Shown here: one piece after another, positions 18,019-25,699 of the stretch
Layout: each line of letters starts with the position of its first letter
Position numbering within the stretch: position 1 is the stretch's first letter
NCBI RefSeq assembly: GCF_014650595.1
Contig: NZ_BMVG01000004.1
Coordinates: 62,001 to 126,000 of the forward strand
Length of the DNA stretch: 64,000 bases
Direction: 5' to 3'
Origin: Streptomyces alanosinicus
Lineage (GTDB): Bacteria > Actinomycetota > Actinomycetes > Streptomycetales > Streptomycetaceae
Position numbers and translations under genes: made by a program
Notes under the pieces: generated by a model
Databases searched by the model: none
The model's input: the letters and a program-made list of their open reading frames with translations, nothing else
What the model was told of the DNA's origin: nothing

Positions 18019-18811
18019 GGGAACGGATGGCCTTCCGGCGGACCTGACGGGATCTGCGGACCAGGGCGTACCCCTTGGTGAGGGCGCGGTCCCGGGCGAA
18101 GGTGCGGGCGAGGGCTCGGCCGTCCAGCAGCCGCTCGAACTCCGCCACGCCCGTGCCGCGGCGGACCGTGACCCGCTCCAGGGCGTACGGCCCCTGGTGG
18201 CGGCGGGCGAGTGCGTTGCCGACGGCGAGCGCCTGGGCGTACCCGTCCTCGCGCACGGCCTGCCGGACCCGGCGGCTGGAGTAGCCGTAGGGGTAGGCGA
18301 ACGACACCGGGCGGGAGCCGAGTTCGGCGGTGACGATCTCCGTGCAGCGGGTCAGTTCCGTACGCAGCGCGCCGTCGTCGAGCTGGTCGAGCTGCGGATG
18401 GGTGTGGCTGTGCCCGCCGATCTCGACGCCGGCGGCGGCCAGTTCGCGTACCTGCCGCCAGTCGAGCATGGTGTCCAGGCCGCCGCCGGTGTCGTACCCG
18501 CCCCTGATCCAGCCGGTGGAGACGAACAGCGTGGCGGCGAAGCCGTGCTTGGCGAGCACGGGCAGCGCGTGCCGGTGCACGCCCTCGTAACCGTCGTCGA
18601 AGGTGATCAGCACCGGCCGGGCGGGCAGCGGACGGCCGGCGCGCCAGCGGGCCGCGAGGTCGGCGGTGGTGACCGGGGTCAGGCCCCGGTCACCGATGAG
18701 CGCCATCTGCTCCGCGAACGCCTCCGGTGCGACCGACAGGGCGCGGGTGGCGTCGTTGGGCGCGGTGGCGACGGAGTGGTACATGAGGATGGGCACCGGC
18801 CGGTCACTCAT
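18011..18811 (-). CDS. Polysaccharide deacetylase (CE4)
   Basis: A 266-aa CE4/NodB-fold metal-dependent deacetylase that would remove N- or O-acetyl groups from a sugar polymer. Motif 1 is LITFDDGYEG (~68-77) with the catalytic base and metal Asp, motif 2 is GGHSHTHPQL (~133-142) with the two metal His, and FAYPYG is motif 3. No clear signal peptide is seen; it may work on lipid-linked precursors inside or be exported otherwise. It overlaps the glycosyltransferase gene upstream (8 nt) and the flippase gene downstream (8 nt), so all are one translationally coupled operon. Confidence 0.88.
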   Translation of the reverse strand: MSDRPVPILMYHSVATAPNDATRALSVAPEAFAEQMALIGDRGLTPVTTADLAARWRAGRPLPARPVLITFDDGYEGVHRHALPVLAKHGFAATLFVSTGWIRGGYDTGGGLDTMLDWRQVRELAAAGVEIGGHSHTHPQLDQLDDGALRTELTRCTEIVTAELGSRPVSFAYPYGYSSRRVRQAVREDGYAQALAVGNALARRHQGPYALERVTVRRGTGVAEFERLLDGRALARTFARDRALTKGYALVRRSRQVRRKAIRSRV

Positions 18812-19841
18812 GGGTGCCTCCCGCCGAACCGGCGCGCGCCCGGGCGTCCGCCCGGCTCATGGGTGCGCCCGGGACCGGCGCCGACGAGAACGTCGCACCG
18901 CCCCGACGCGCCCGCACACGGCCCACCACATAGCCCCCCGCGGCGGTGAGCACCCCGGCGACGATCGCCCCCGCGCGTCCCGCGCCGCCCGGCCGGGCCA
19001 GCAGGGCGTCCCGCAGACCATGGGCGACTCCGGCGGGCAGCACCCGGGTGGTGTACCGGCGTTCGGACTCCAGCCCCTTGCGCGCGCCGACGCTGCGGGC
19101 GACCAGGGCCTTGGACAGGCCCTCGGCGTAGGCGCGGGTGCGGAAGTACGCGAAGTGCTCGCGGGGTGCCGGCACCCGGTGGTGGATGACCGCGCGGTCG
19201 TCGATGAGCAGGACGGCGTCGGGGCGGGCCCGGGTGAGCCGGATGCACAGCTCCGTCTCCTCGCAGCCCAGCGGCCGGCGGTCGCCGTCGCGGCCGATGC
19301 CGGTCGCGAAGCCGCCCGCCGCCTCGAACGCCGTACGCCGGAAGGAGGCGTTGCCGCCGAGGACGTTGCGCACCCGGACCCGGCCCGGCGGCAGCCCCTT
19401 GTAGGTGCAGCCGACCACCCAGTCGAACTCCTCCGGGAACCAGGCCGGGCGCCGGCCCGACGCCCAGACGGGTTCGGTGCGGCCGCCGACCGCCATGACG
19501 CGAGGGTCGGCGTATCCCTCGGCGAAGCGGCGCAGCCAGTCGCGTTCGGCGACGGCGTCGTCGTCCAGGAAGGCGATGACCTCGCCGAGGCTTGCGGCGA
19601 TGCCGGTGTTGCGGCCGGCGGACAGGCCGCGCGGGCCCGCGTTGGGCAGCACCCGGATGCCCTCGGTCTCCTTGTACTCGCGGTCCAGCCGGTCCTTGAG
19701 GGCCGGGTTGTGGTCCACGACGAGAAGTGTCTCCAGCGCCGGGTACGACTGCGCGCGCACCGAGGAGACCGCCGCGAGGATGTCCTCCCAGCGGTCCTCG
19801 GTGTACACGCAGATCACGACGGAGATGCCGGGATCTGTCAA
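18804..19841 (-). CDS. Family 2 glycosyltransferase
   Basis: A 345-aa GT-A fold glycosyltransferase. ISVVICVYTEDRW opens the nucleotide-binding domain, AFLDDDAVAERDWL (~90-103) contains the DXD metal motif, and GCEETELCIRL (~193-203) holds the ED catalytic base. A hydrophobic segment (~285-310) near the C-terminus may anchor it to the membrane. It should extend or branch a surface polysaccharide. The start codon is TTG at 19841, part of a TTGA overlap with the stop of the upstream GT2 gene. The donor sugar cannot be read from the sequence. Confidence 0.85.
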   Translation of the reverse strand: MTDPGISVVICVYTEDRWEDILAAVSSVRAQSYPALETLLVVDHNPALKDRLDREYKETEGIRVLPNAGPRGLSAGRNTGIAASLGEVIAFLDDDAVAERDWLRRFAEGYADPRVMAVGGRTEPVWASGRRPAWFPEEFDWVVGCTYKGLPPGRVRVRNVLGGNASFRRTAFEAAGGFATGIGRDGDRRPLGCEETELCIRLTRARPDAVLLIDDRAVIHHRVPAPREHFAYFRTRAYAEGLSKALVARSVGARKGLESERRYTTRVLPAGVAHGLRDALLARPGGAGRAGAIVAGVLTAAGGYVVGRVRARRGGATFSSAPVPGAPMSRADARARAGSAGGTHE

Positions 19842-20662
19842 GACGCCTCTCCCCGGACCGTGTCGAGCATCGGCGACTGGCGTTCCTGGCGGCGCAGTTC
19901 ACGCCGGTTGGAGCGCTCCTTGAGGATGACGTTCAGCACCCGGATCCCGTCGCGTACGGCCCGCAGGTTGCTGGTGCCGTGGATGCGGAGGTATTCGTGG
20001 CTGGGTATCTCCTGGACCTTCAGACCGGCCTTGACCACTCTGATGTTCATCAGTGTCTCCACCTCGAAGCCGGTGCAGTCGAGGTCGATCTTGTCGAGGC
20101 AGTGCCGCCAGAAGGCGTTGTAGCCGTAGCACAGGTCGGTGTAGCGCGCCCCGAACTTGCGGTTGACCACGGCGCACAGCGCCCGGTTGCCGAGCTTGCG
20201 GATGAAGGTCATGTCGTCGGTGCCGCCGCCGTTGGCGAAGCGCGAGCCCTTGGCGTAGTCGGCGCCGGAGACGAGTGCGGAGACATAGCTGACGATCTCG
20301 CCGCCGTCGGCCGAGCCGTCCGCGTCGACCATCACGATGATGTCGCCGCTGCACGCCTCGAACCCGGTGATCAGGGCATCCCCCTTGCCCTTGCCGTGCT
20401 GGCCGACGACCTTGACGCCCGGCCACAGGGAACGGGCCACCTCGACGGTGTCGTCGGTGGAATTGCCGTCCACCAGAACGACTTCGTGTATCCAGTCCGG
20501 AAGTGTCTTGAAGACGTAGGGCAGATTCTCCGCCTCGTTCATCGCGGGAATCACCACGCTCACCGGCGGAGTGATCGCGAGATGTGAGGAGATCGGCCGG
20601 TAGTGCGCCGCGATGAATGGATCTTCTTGCCCTGAACTGGGCGGGCGAAGAACGGAACTCAT
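19838..20662 (-). CDS. Family 2 glycosyltransferase, DPM1/undecaprenyl-phosphate type
   Basis: A 274-aa soluble GT2 resembling dolichyl-phosphate mannosyltransferase-like enzymes. VSVVIPAMNEAENLPYV starts the fold, VVLVDGNSTDDT follows, and VMVDADGSADGGEI (~105-118) has the DXD. Such enzymes load a sugar onto polyprenyl phosphate at the inner face of the membrane, the first step for a GT-C or flippase partner, which the 1294-aa protein downstream could be. The start at 20662 has AGAGGG a few bases before it; the longer frame upstream runs into repeats and is unlikely. First gene of the four-gene minus-strand polysaccharide operon. Confidence 0.83.
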   Translation of the reverse strand: MSSVLRPPSSGQEDPFIAAHYRPISSHLAITPPVSVVIPAMNEAENLPYVFKTLPDWIHEVVLVDGNSTDDTVEVARSLWPGVKVVGQHGKGKGDALITGFEACSGDIIVMVDADGSADGGEIVSYVSALVSGADYAKGSRFANGGGTDDMTFIRKLGNRALCAVVNRKFGARYTDLCYGYNAFWRHCLDKIDLDCTGFEVETLMNIRVVKAGLKVQEIPSHEYLRIHGTSNLRAVRDGIRVLNVILKERSNRRELRRQERQSPMLDTVRGEAS

Positions 20663-21084
20663 GAGTCTTTTCCCTCTCGTCCGGTGGACCGCCCACCCCC
20701 GGGCGGCCCGGCTCTGTGTCCGGTTCGAAAGGGGGGTTCTCATCTTCGGCACGGCGAATTGATCTCTGGTAGATCGATCTCTGGCAAATCGATCTCCGTG
20801 CACACAGACGAGCTGGCAAAGCTGGCCGGCCTGCCGGAGAAAAACGGCAGCCGGTCGCGCGGCACGGCTCGGTCACCGTTGCGGTCACCGAGCACGGCAC
20901 CCCCCTACCGCGCCCCGCGCCGGTGAACGCCGTGGCCCTGAGCCCTCCCCTGGAGCCATGTGCTGACGTGCCGGTGCGGGTGAGATGTACGACGGTATTG
21001 ACAATTGAACCCGAAAGGCAAGACCTGGACGGCTCTCTCGCAATTTTGTTGGTTCGGCCGTTACACAACTTTGGCTGGTGTTCC
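20663..21084 (-). promoter_or_regulatory. Upstream region of polysaccharide operon with 15-bp iterated repeats
   Basis: A 422-bp stretch without a convincing gene. It contains three head-to-tail 15-bp repeats beginning GATCTCTGG at 20761 and 20776 and GATCTCCGT at 20791. Each is preceded by AATT, GATC or AATC. Their regular spacing and place ~100-140 bp before the glycosyltransferase start suggest a binding array for a regulator. The rest is A/T-richer than neighbouring genes; I see no clear promoter boxes. A small membrane protein gene reads into it from 21085. Confidence 0.5.
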
Positions 21085-21459
21085 TCAGTGTTGTGGGTGT
21101 TTTCCGGAAATTTGTTCCCGGAGTAGCACCAGAAACAGAAGCAACAAACTGAGCACGGTCACCGCGACCACTCCGCCGCGGACCGACCAGTGGTGGACCG
21201 CGAGCATGCTCTGGGCGATCAGCATGTCGGCGACGACCGCGCCGGCGAGCGCGCAGAGTGTCCGGCCGAAGGGGTCCAGCCCGCGCAGCGCCACGCCGAT
21301 CGCCGCGGCCGGCGCCGCCAGCAGGAAGAACAGGGTGCACGGGCCGCGCAGCGGAGAGTCGAGGTCGCCGAGGGCGAGCAGCGCGCCGACCGCCGTCACG
21401 GCGGTCGCGGCCCCCGCGAACAGCGGCAATGAAGATGTCTTGATACGTATGGTCTGCAT
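21085..21459 (-). CDS. Small multipass membrane protein
   Basis: A 124-aa protein with about four hydrophobic helices (~12-30, 40-57, 65-85, 95-113) separated by short loops (LDSPLRG, RGLDPFGR, HHWSVRG) and ending in a basic tail. No family is recognised. The start MQTIRIKTSS at 21459 is chosen because upstream in-frame sequence is non-membrane and low in coding character. It lies on the same strand as the polysaccharide operon but 420 bp ahead of it, so it is probably a separate unit. Function unknown; a link to envelope assembly is only positional. Confidence 0.6.
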   Translation of the reverse strand: MQTIRIKTSSLPLFAGAATAVTAVGALLALGDLDSPLRGPCTLFFLLAAPAAAIGVALRGLDPFGRTLCALAGAVVADMLIAQSMLAVHHWSVRGGVVAVTVLSLLLLFLVLLREQISGKHPQH

Positions 21460-21699
21460 GCGCGACTTTGCCCCCCGACGCGCCGGATGCCGGGCTTCAA
21501 TGTGGCGCAGCCCGAGCGGGGCCGTCAAGACGAGGGTTGTCGAACCGTCATCAGAGATGACATGTACGCGCAATAGATGAACGGTGAATGTTTCTGGTTG
21601 TTCCTGTTGAGGCCTCAAAAGTCTTGGCATGGACACTTCCCGTCAACACGCGTAGTTGGTACGACAGTTGCGGCAGAGATCCTGCTAAAGGGAGGTTCC

Positions 21700-22506
21700 A
21701 TGAGACGTTCCCGACTTACCGGACTCGTTACCTCACTCCTCCTCGCCGCCGGCCTCGGGCTCACCGGAGCCGCGTCGGCGCAGGCGTCCTCGGCGGCCGC
21801 GACCGGTGGCTATGTCGCCCTCGGCGACTCCTACTCGTCCGGAGTCGGCTCGGGCAGCTACATCGGCTCCAGCGGCAGCTGCGACCGCAGCACCAAGGCG
21901 TACCCGTACCTGTGGAACGCCGCCCACAGCCCGTCCTCGTTCGCGTTCAACGCCTGCTCCGGCGCCACGACGGACGACGTGATGGCCAATCAGCTCGGCT
22001 CGCTGAACTCCTCCACCTCACTGGTCTCCATCACCATCGGCGGCAACGACGCCGGTTTCTCCGACGTCATTACGACCTGTGTGATCCAGTTCGACAGCGC
22101 CTGCCTCTCCAAGATCAACACCGCCAAGGCGTACGTCGACTCCACGCTCCCCGGCAAGCTGGACACCGTCTACGACGCGATCAGCGCCAAGGCCCCGAAC
22201 GCCCGGGTCGTCGTGCTCGGCTACCCCCGCTTCTATCTGCTCGGCCAGACCTGTCTCGGCCTCTCCGACACCAAGCGGTCCGCGATCAACGGTGCGGCCG
22301 ACTACATCGACGCCGCCGTCCAGAAGCGCGTCCAGGCCCACGGCTTCGTGTTCGGCGACATCCGTTCCGCGTTCTCCAGCCATGAGATCTGCTCCGGCGA
22401 CTCCTGGCTGCACAGCGTCAACTGGCTTGACATCAGCGAGTCGTACCACCCCACCGCGGCCGGCCAGTCGGGCGGCTATCTGCCGGTGTTCTCCAGCAAC
22501 ACGTGA
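21700..22506 (+). CDS. Secreted SGNH/GDSL esterase
   Basis: A 268-aa SGNH hydrolase with a Sec signal peptide (cleavage near ASA-QA, ~28). Block I is ALGDSYSSG (nucleophile Ser), block III IGGNDAGFSD supplies Gly and Asn for the oxyanion hole, and block V is SYHPTAAGQSGGY with the catalytic His. The usual Asp three residues before His is replaced (SESYHP), as in Streptomyces esterases that use a Ser-His dyad. Paired Cys should form disulfides. It likely hydrolyses lipid or acetyl esters outside the cell. The start has a strong site, AAAGGGAGG, 5 nt upstream. Strongly similar, from memory, to the S. coelicolor SCO1725 enzyme. Confidence 0.9.
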   Translation: MRRSRLTGLVTSLLLAAGLGLTGAASAQASSAAATGGYVALGDSYSSGVGSGSYIGSSGSCDRSTKAYPYLWNAAHSPSSFAFNACSGATTDDVMANQLGSLNSSTSLVSITIGGNDAGFSDVITTCVIQFDSACLSKINTAKAYVDSTLPGKLDTVYDAISAKAPNARVVVLGYPRFYLLGQTCLGLSDTKRSAINGAADYIDAAVQKRVQAHGFVFGDIRSAFSSHEICSGDSWLHSVNWLDISESYHPTAAGQSGGYLPVFSSNT

Positions 22507-22524
22507 CCCGTACGGGCTCACTCC

Positions 22525-24126
22525 TCAGGGTGAACTTCCCGGTGAGCCCGACGCCGAGGCGGAGGCCCCGTCCGACGGGGTCTCCGTCGTCGTGTCCGTA
22601 CAACTCACCGCGAACGGCACGGCGTTCGACGTGGCCGGCACCGGACCGCGCACCTGCACGGCGATCCGGTCCCCGGCGCTCGCACCGCCGGAGTCCACCG
22701 TCAGGGTCACCCGCACCTGCCGGGACTTCTGGCCGCCGCCCGGGAAGGACAGCGTCCGCCATCCCGGATCCGACACCGACCAGTGCGCCGTCACCCACCG
22801 GTACTCCACCTGGGCCGGCAGCCGCCCCACCGTGAACGTCGCCGTGAAGGCGGGCGCCTGCCCGGCCGGCGGGGGACAGGCACCCGAGTACGTCGTGTGG
22901 GCGCCGGCCACGGTGACCCGCACGGACTGCGCCGGCGGCGGGCTCGACGAGGCGCTGCCGCTCGTGCTCGGCCGGGTCCCGGTGCCCGAGTCTGTGCTGC
23001 CGTGCACGCTCGGCGTCGGCGTCGGCGTCGACGCACGGCCGCTCGCCGGCGCGCCGCCCGTGTCCCCGCGGCCGCCGTTGTCGTGGTGCAACAGGGCGTA
23101 TGTCAGCCCCGCGAGCGCGAGCACGACCGCGAGCAGCCCCGCCGGCAGCACCGCACCGGCCCGCCGCGAGCGCTGCGGCGCCCCGGGCGGGCCGGGCGCG
23201 GTGGTGCCGGGCCGGGGCAGCGGCGCGGTGGCCGCGCCGGGTGTTCCTCCCCCGGAGGGGGCGCCCCCGGCCGCGACGAGCCGCAGCTCCTGCTCCGCCC
23301 GCTCCGCGGCCGGCCGTGCGGCGGGGTCCTTGCGCAGCAGCGCCGCGATGACCGGGGCGAGCGGGCCGGCTCGCCGCGGCTGCGGCAACTCCTCGTCCAC
23401 GACGGCACGCAGCGTGCTGAGCGGGGTGTCGTACCGGAACGGGGAGACGCCCTCCACGGCCGCGTAGAGCAGCACCCCGAGCGACCACAGGTCGGACCCG
23501 GGCCCCGGTGTCCGCCCCAACGCCCGCTCCGGAGCGAGGAATTCGGGTGAGCCCACCACCTCGCCGGTCATCGTCAGCGTGGTACTGCCCTCGACCGAGG
23601 CGATCCCGAAGTCGGTCAGCACCACCCGGCCGTCGTGCGCGAGGAGCACATTGGCCGGCTTCACATCCCGGTGCAGCACTCCGACGGCGTGCGCGGCGCG
23701 CAGCGCGGACAGCACCTCGGCGCCGAGGTGCGCCGCCCGCTGCGGCGACAGCGGACCCTCCGCCTCCAACCGGTCGGCCAGCGACAGCCCGCGCACCAGC
23801 TCCATCACGATCCACGGCCGGCCGTCCTCCAGGGCCACGTCGTACACCGTGACCACATTGCGGTGGGAGATCCGGGCGGCCGCCCACGCCTCACGCTCCA
23901 GGCGCGCGTACATCCGCTCCACTTCGGAGGCCGGCAGCCCGGCGGGTGCCCGCACCTCCTTGACGGCCACCTCGCGGTGCAGTACCTCGTCCCGGGCACG
24001 CCACACGATGCCCATGCCGCCCTCGCCCAGCGGGGACAGCAGACGGTAGCGGCCCGCGATCACACGTTCACGGCCCGGTTCCTCGGACACGGGCGCCCCC
24101 CAAGGCATGTCATGTGATTTCTCCAT
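22525..24126 (-). CDS. Transmembrane Ser/Thr protein kinase with external sensor domain
   Basis: A 533-aa Pkn-type kinase. The Gly-rich loop is LGEGGMG (33-39), the ATP Lys is Lys56, the catalytic loop is HRDVKPAN (152-159, Asp154) and the DFG is at 172-174, so it should be active. One membrane helix (~324-346) leads to a Thr/Ser/Pro-rich linker and a C-terminal ~110-residue beta-rich extracellular domain with one Cys pair (SGACPP and VSCTD), not a PASTA domain. It would sense an envelope or ionic signal. It starts 22 bp after the NicO transporter stop, so it may be the last gene of that operon. Its stop converges on the esterase gene. Confidence 0.87.
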   Translation of the reverse strand: MEKSHDMPWGAPVSEEPGRERVIAGRYRLLSPLGEGGMGIVWRARDEVLHREVAVKEVRAPAGLPASEVERMYARLEREAWAAARISHRNVVTVYDVALEDGRPWIVMELVRGLSLADRLEAEGPLSPQRAAHLGAEVLSALRAAHAVGVLHRDVKPANVLLAHDGRVVLTDFGIASVEGSTTLTMTGEVVGSPEFLAPERALGRTPGPGSDLWSLGVLLYAAVEGVSPFRYDTPLSTLRAVVDEELPQPRRAGPLAPVIAALLRKDPAARPAAERAEQELRLVAAGGAPSGGGTPGAATAPLPRPGTTAPGPPGAPQRSRRAGAVLPAGLLAVVLALAGLTYALLHHDNGGRGDTGGAPASGRASTPTPTPSVHGSTDSGTGTRPSTSGSASSSPPPAQSVRVTVAGAHTTYSGACPPPAGQAPAFTATFTVGRLPAQVEYRWVTAHWSVSDPGWRTLSFPGGGQKSRQVRVTLTVDSGGASAGDRIAVQVRGPVPATSNAVPFAVSCTDTTTETPSDGASASASGSPGSSP

Positions 24127-24148
24127 AAAAGTAGCTCAGCGGAGCAGT

Positions 24149-25699
24149 TCAGCCCAGCGCCGAAGCGGCCCCCTTGAGCACCAGTCCGGCGCCCAGGGCC
24201 ATGACGACCAGCGCGGACGCGAGGGGCACGGAGCGGCGCACCAGCGCGGTCACGGGGTGGGCCGTCCAGCGCGGACGCCGCTGAAGCACCCGGGTCATCC
24301 CCGAGCCCAGCCGGACCACCGCGAACCCGGCCGCCGTGAGCGTCAGCGCGAGCCCGGCACCGTAGGCCACGACGAGCAGCAGCCCGAACCAGGCCTTCCC
24401 GAGCGCGGCGGCGCCGACGAGGACGACCACGGCGGACGGACTGGGCACGAGCCCGCCGGCGAAGCCGAGCAGGAGCGTGCCGCGGAGGGTGGGGGCGACG
24501 GGGTGGGTGTGCGGGCGCCCGCCGTGGGTGTGGGTGTGACCGCTATGGGTGTGGGTGTGCCCGTCGTGGCTGTGGGCGTGTTCACCATGGGCGTGCTCGA
24601 CATGGGCGTCCTCACCATGTGCGAGTTCACCATGTGCGAGTTCACCATGTGCGTGTTCACCATGGTGCGCCGGCTGATGCCGGTGGGCGGACCACACCTT
24701 CCGTACGAGGCCCGCGCCGGTCGCGAGGACCAGCGCGCCGCCGGCGATGCCCAGCCAGGCGATCACCGAGGGCGTGGCGGCGGAACCGGCCGTGACCAGC
24801 AGGCCCAGGGCGACCACGCCGAGTGTGTGGGTCACGGTCACCGCGGCGGCCAGCGGCAGCACGTCCCGTGGCCGGGCCCGGCCGCCGCGCGCCGCCGCTG
24901 CCGCGGCCATCAACGTCTTGCCGTGGCCCGGCGCGAGCGCGTGCAGCGCGCCGAGAACGAGCGCGATGAGCAGCGCGAGCGCGGCGAAACCGACGGTGAG
25001 GTCCTGACGGGCCACGAGGCCCTCCAGCGCGCGGGTCCAGCGGTCGGCGCCGCGCGGCAGGACACCGGCGCCCGGTGCCGCCCGCGGTTCCTCGACGAGG
25101 GCCGGGCCGCCGGGGCGCAGCCGTACGGAGGCGGTGGTGGTGTCGGCCGGCGAGGACAGCAGGTCCTTCGGGTACATGGTCAGTTCGTGCGTCACCGACG
25201 CCTTCGGTACGTCCGTCGCGGTGAGCGTCATACGATCACCGCGCGCGGTGATCTCCCGCCAGCCGGGCCCGGACCAGTTCGTCGCGCCGCGGAAGCCGAG
25301 GGCGACCGAGCCGGCCCGGGGGAGCGGCGCCGTCCAACGGCATTCCACGCGCAGGGTGTTGAGGCCCGCCTGGCCGGGGCGCAGAGCGGCCCGGCCGTCC
25401 CGCACGGTGAGCGGGACCCGGCGTCCGTTCACGGTCGCCTCGCTGCCCCGGGCGGCCTGTGCGCAGCGCTGCCGGGCCCACTGCGCCGTGCCCAGCCGCG
25501 CCATGTCCGGCCTGGCCTGGGTCGCCGGGATCTCGGCCAGGTCCTCGACATGGTCGACCCGGAGCCGGCCCGGCGCGGCGACGAGACCGTCGTACCGGTT
25601 GACGGTGAAGTTGCCGAGGGGATGCGCGCTCGCGCCGGTGGCCGGCAGGAGCACGAGGGCGCACAGGGCGCCGAGGACGAACACCGCGCGCAGCCTCAC
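24149..25699 (-). CDS. NicO/RcnA-type nickel/cobalt transporter with extracellular N-terminal domain
   Basis: A 516-aa membrane protein. A signal peptide is followed by a ~200-residue extracytoplasmic domain (HPLGNFTVNRYDGL onwards). The membrane domain begins near 240 with the NicO signature ALHALAPGHGKTLMAA, whose His residues bind metal. A long His-rich cytoplasmic loop (~350-410, many HGE and HTH units) precedes the last helices (LLLGFAGGLVPSPSAVVVLVGA). Export of Ni or Co is the family role; high-affinity uptake is less likely. The GTG start overlaps the TPR gene stop by 4 nt. The presence of the large external domain is shared with homologues in actinobacteria, where its role is unknown. 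Confidence 0.82.
   Translation of the reverse strand: MRLRAVFVLGALCALVLLPATGASAHPLGNFTVNRYDGLVAAPGRLRVDHVEDLAEIPATQARPDMARLGTAQWARQRCAQAARGSEATVNGRRVPLTVRDGRAALRPGQAGLNTLRVECRWTAPLPRAGSVALGFRGATNWSGPGWREITARGDRMTLTATDVPKASVTHELTMYPKDLLSSPADTTTASVRLRPGGPALVEEPRAAPGAGVLPRGADRWTRALEGLVARQDLTVGFAALALLIALVLGALHALAPGHGKTLMAAAAAARGGRARPRDVLPLAAAVTVTHTLGVVALGLLVTAGSAATPSVIAWLGIAGGALVLATGAGLVRKVWSAHRHQPAHHGEHAHGELAHGELAHGEDAHVEHAHGEHAHSHDGHTHTHSGHTHTHGGRPHTHPVAPTLRGTLLLGFAGGLVPSPSAVVVLVGAAALGKAWFGLLLVVAYGAGLALTLTAAGFAVVRLGSGMTRVLQRRPRWTAHPVTALVRRSVPLASALVVMALGAGLVLKGAASALG
24576..24665 (-). repeat. 15-bp codon repeats encoding the His-rich loop
   Basis: Repeated units of the type TCACCATGTGCGAGT on the plus strand encode HGE-L/H-A pentads on the minus strand. 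They extend more loosely to ~24515. In-frame repeat lengths mean copy-number change would alter the number of metal ligands without breaking the gene. Confidence 0.75.

Noticed and set aside
14227..18081. Long plus-strand frame of ~1280 codons opposite the flippase
   Set aside because: Composition is dominated by Arg, Gly, Gln and Pro with no hydrophobic pattern; the opposite strand encodes clear membrane helices.
20998..21026. Sigma-70-like promoter (TTGACA)
   Set aside because: A perfect -35-like hexamer, but the sequence 17 bp on (AGACCT) is not a -10 box, and it points antisense into the membrane protein gene.
23240..23275. Fourth copy of the 41-bp palindromic repeat in the kinase gene
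   Set aside because: It has C- and G-runs (Pro/Gly codons) but lacks the GAGCGAA core and the 41-bp spacing.
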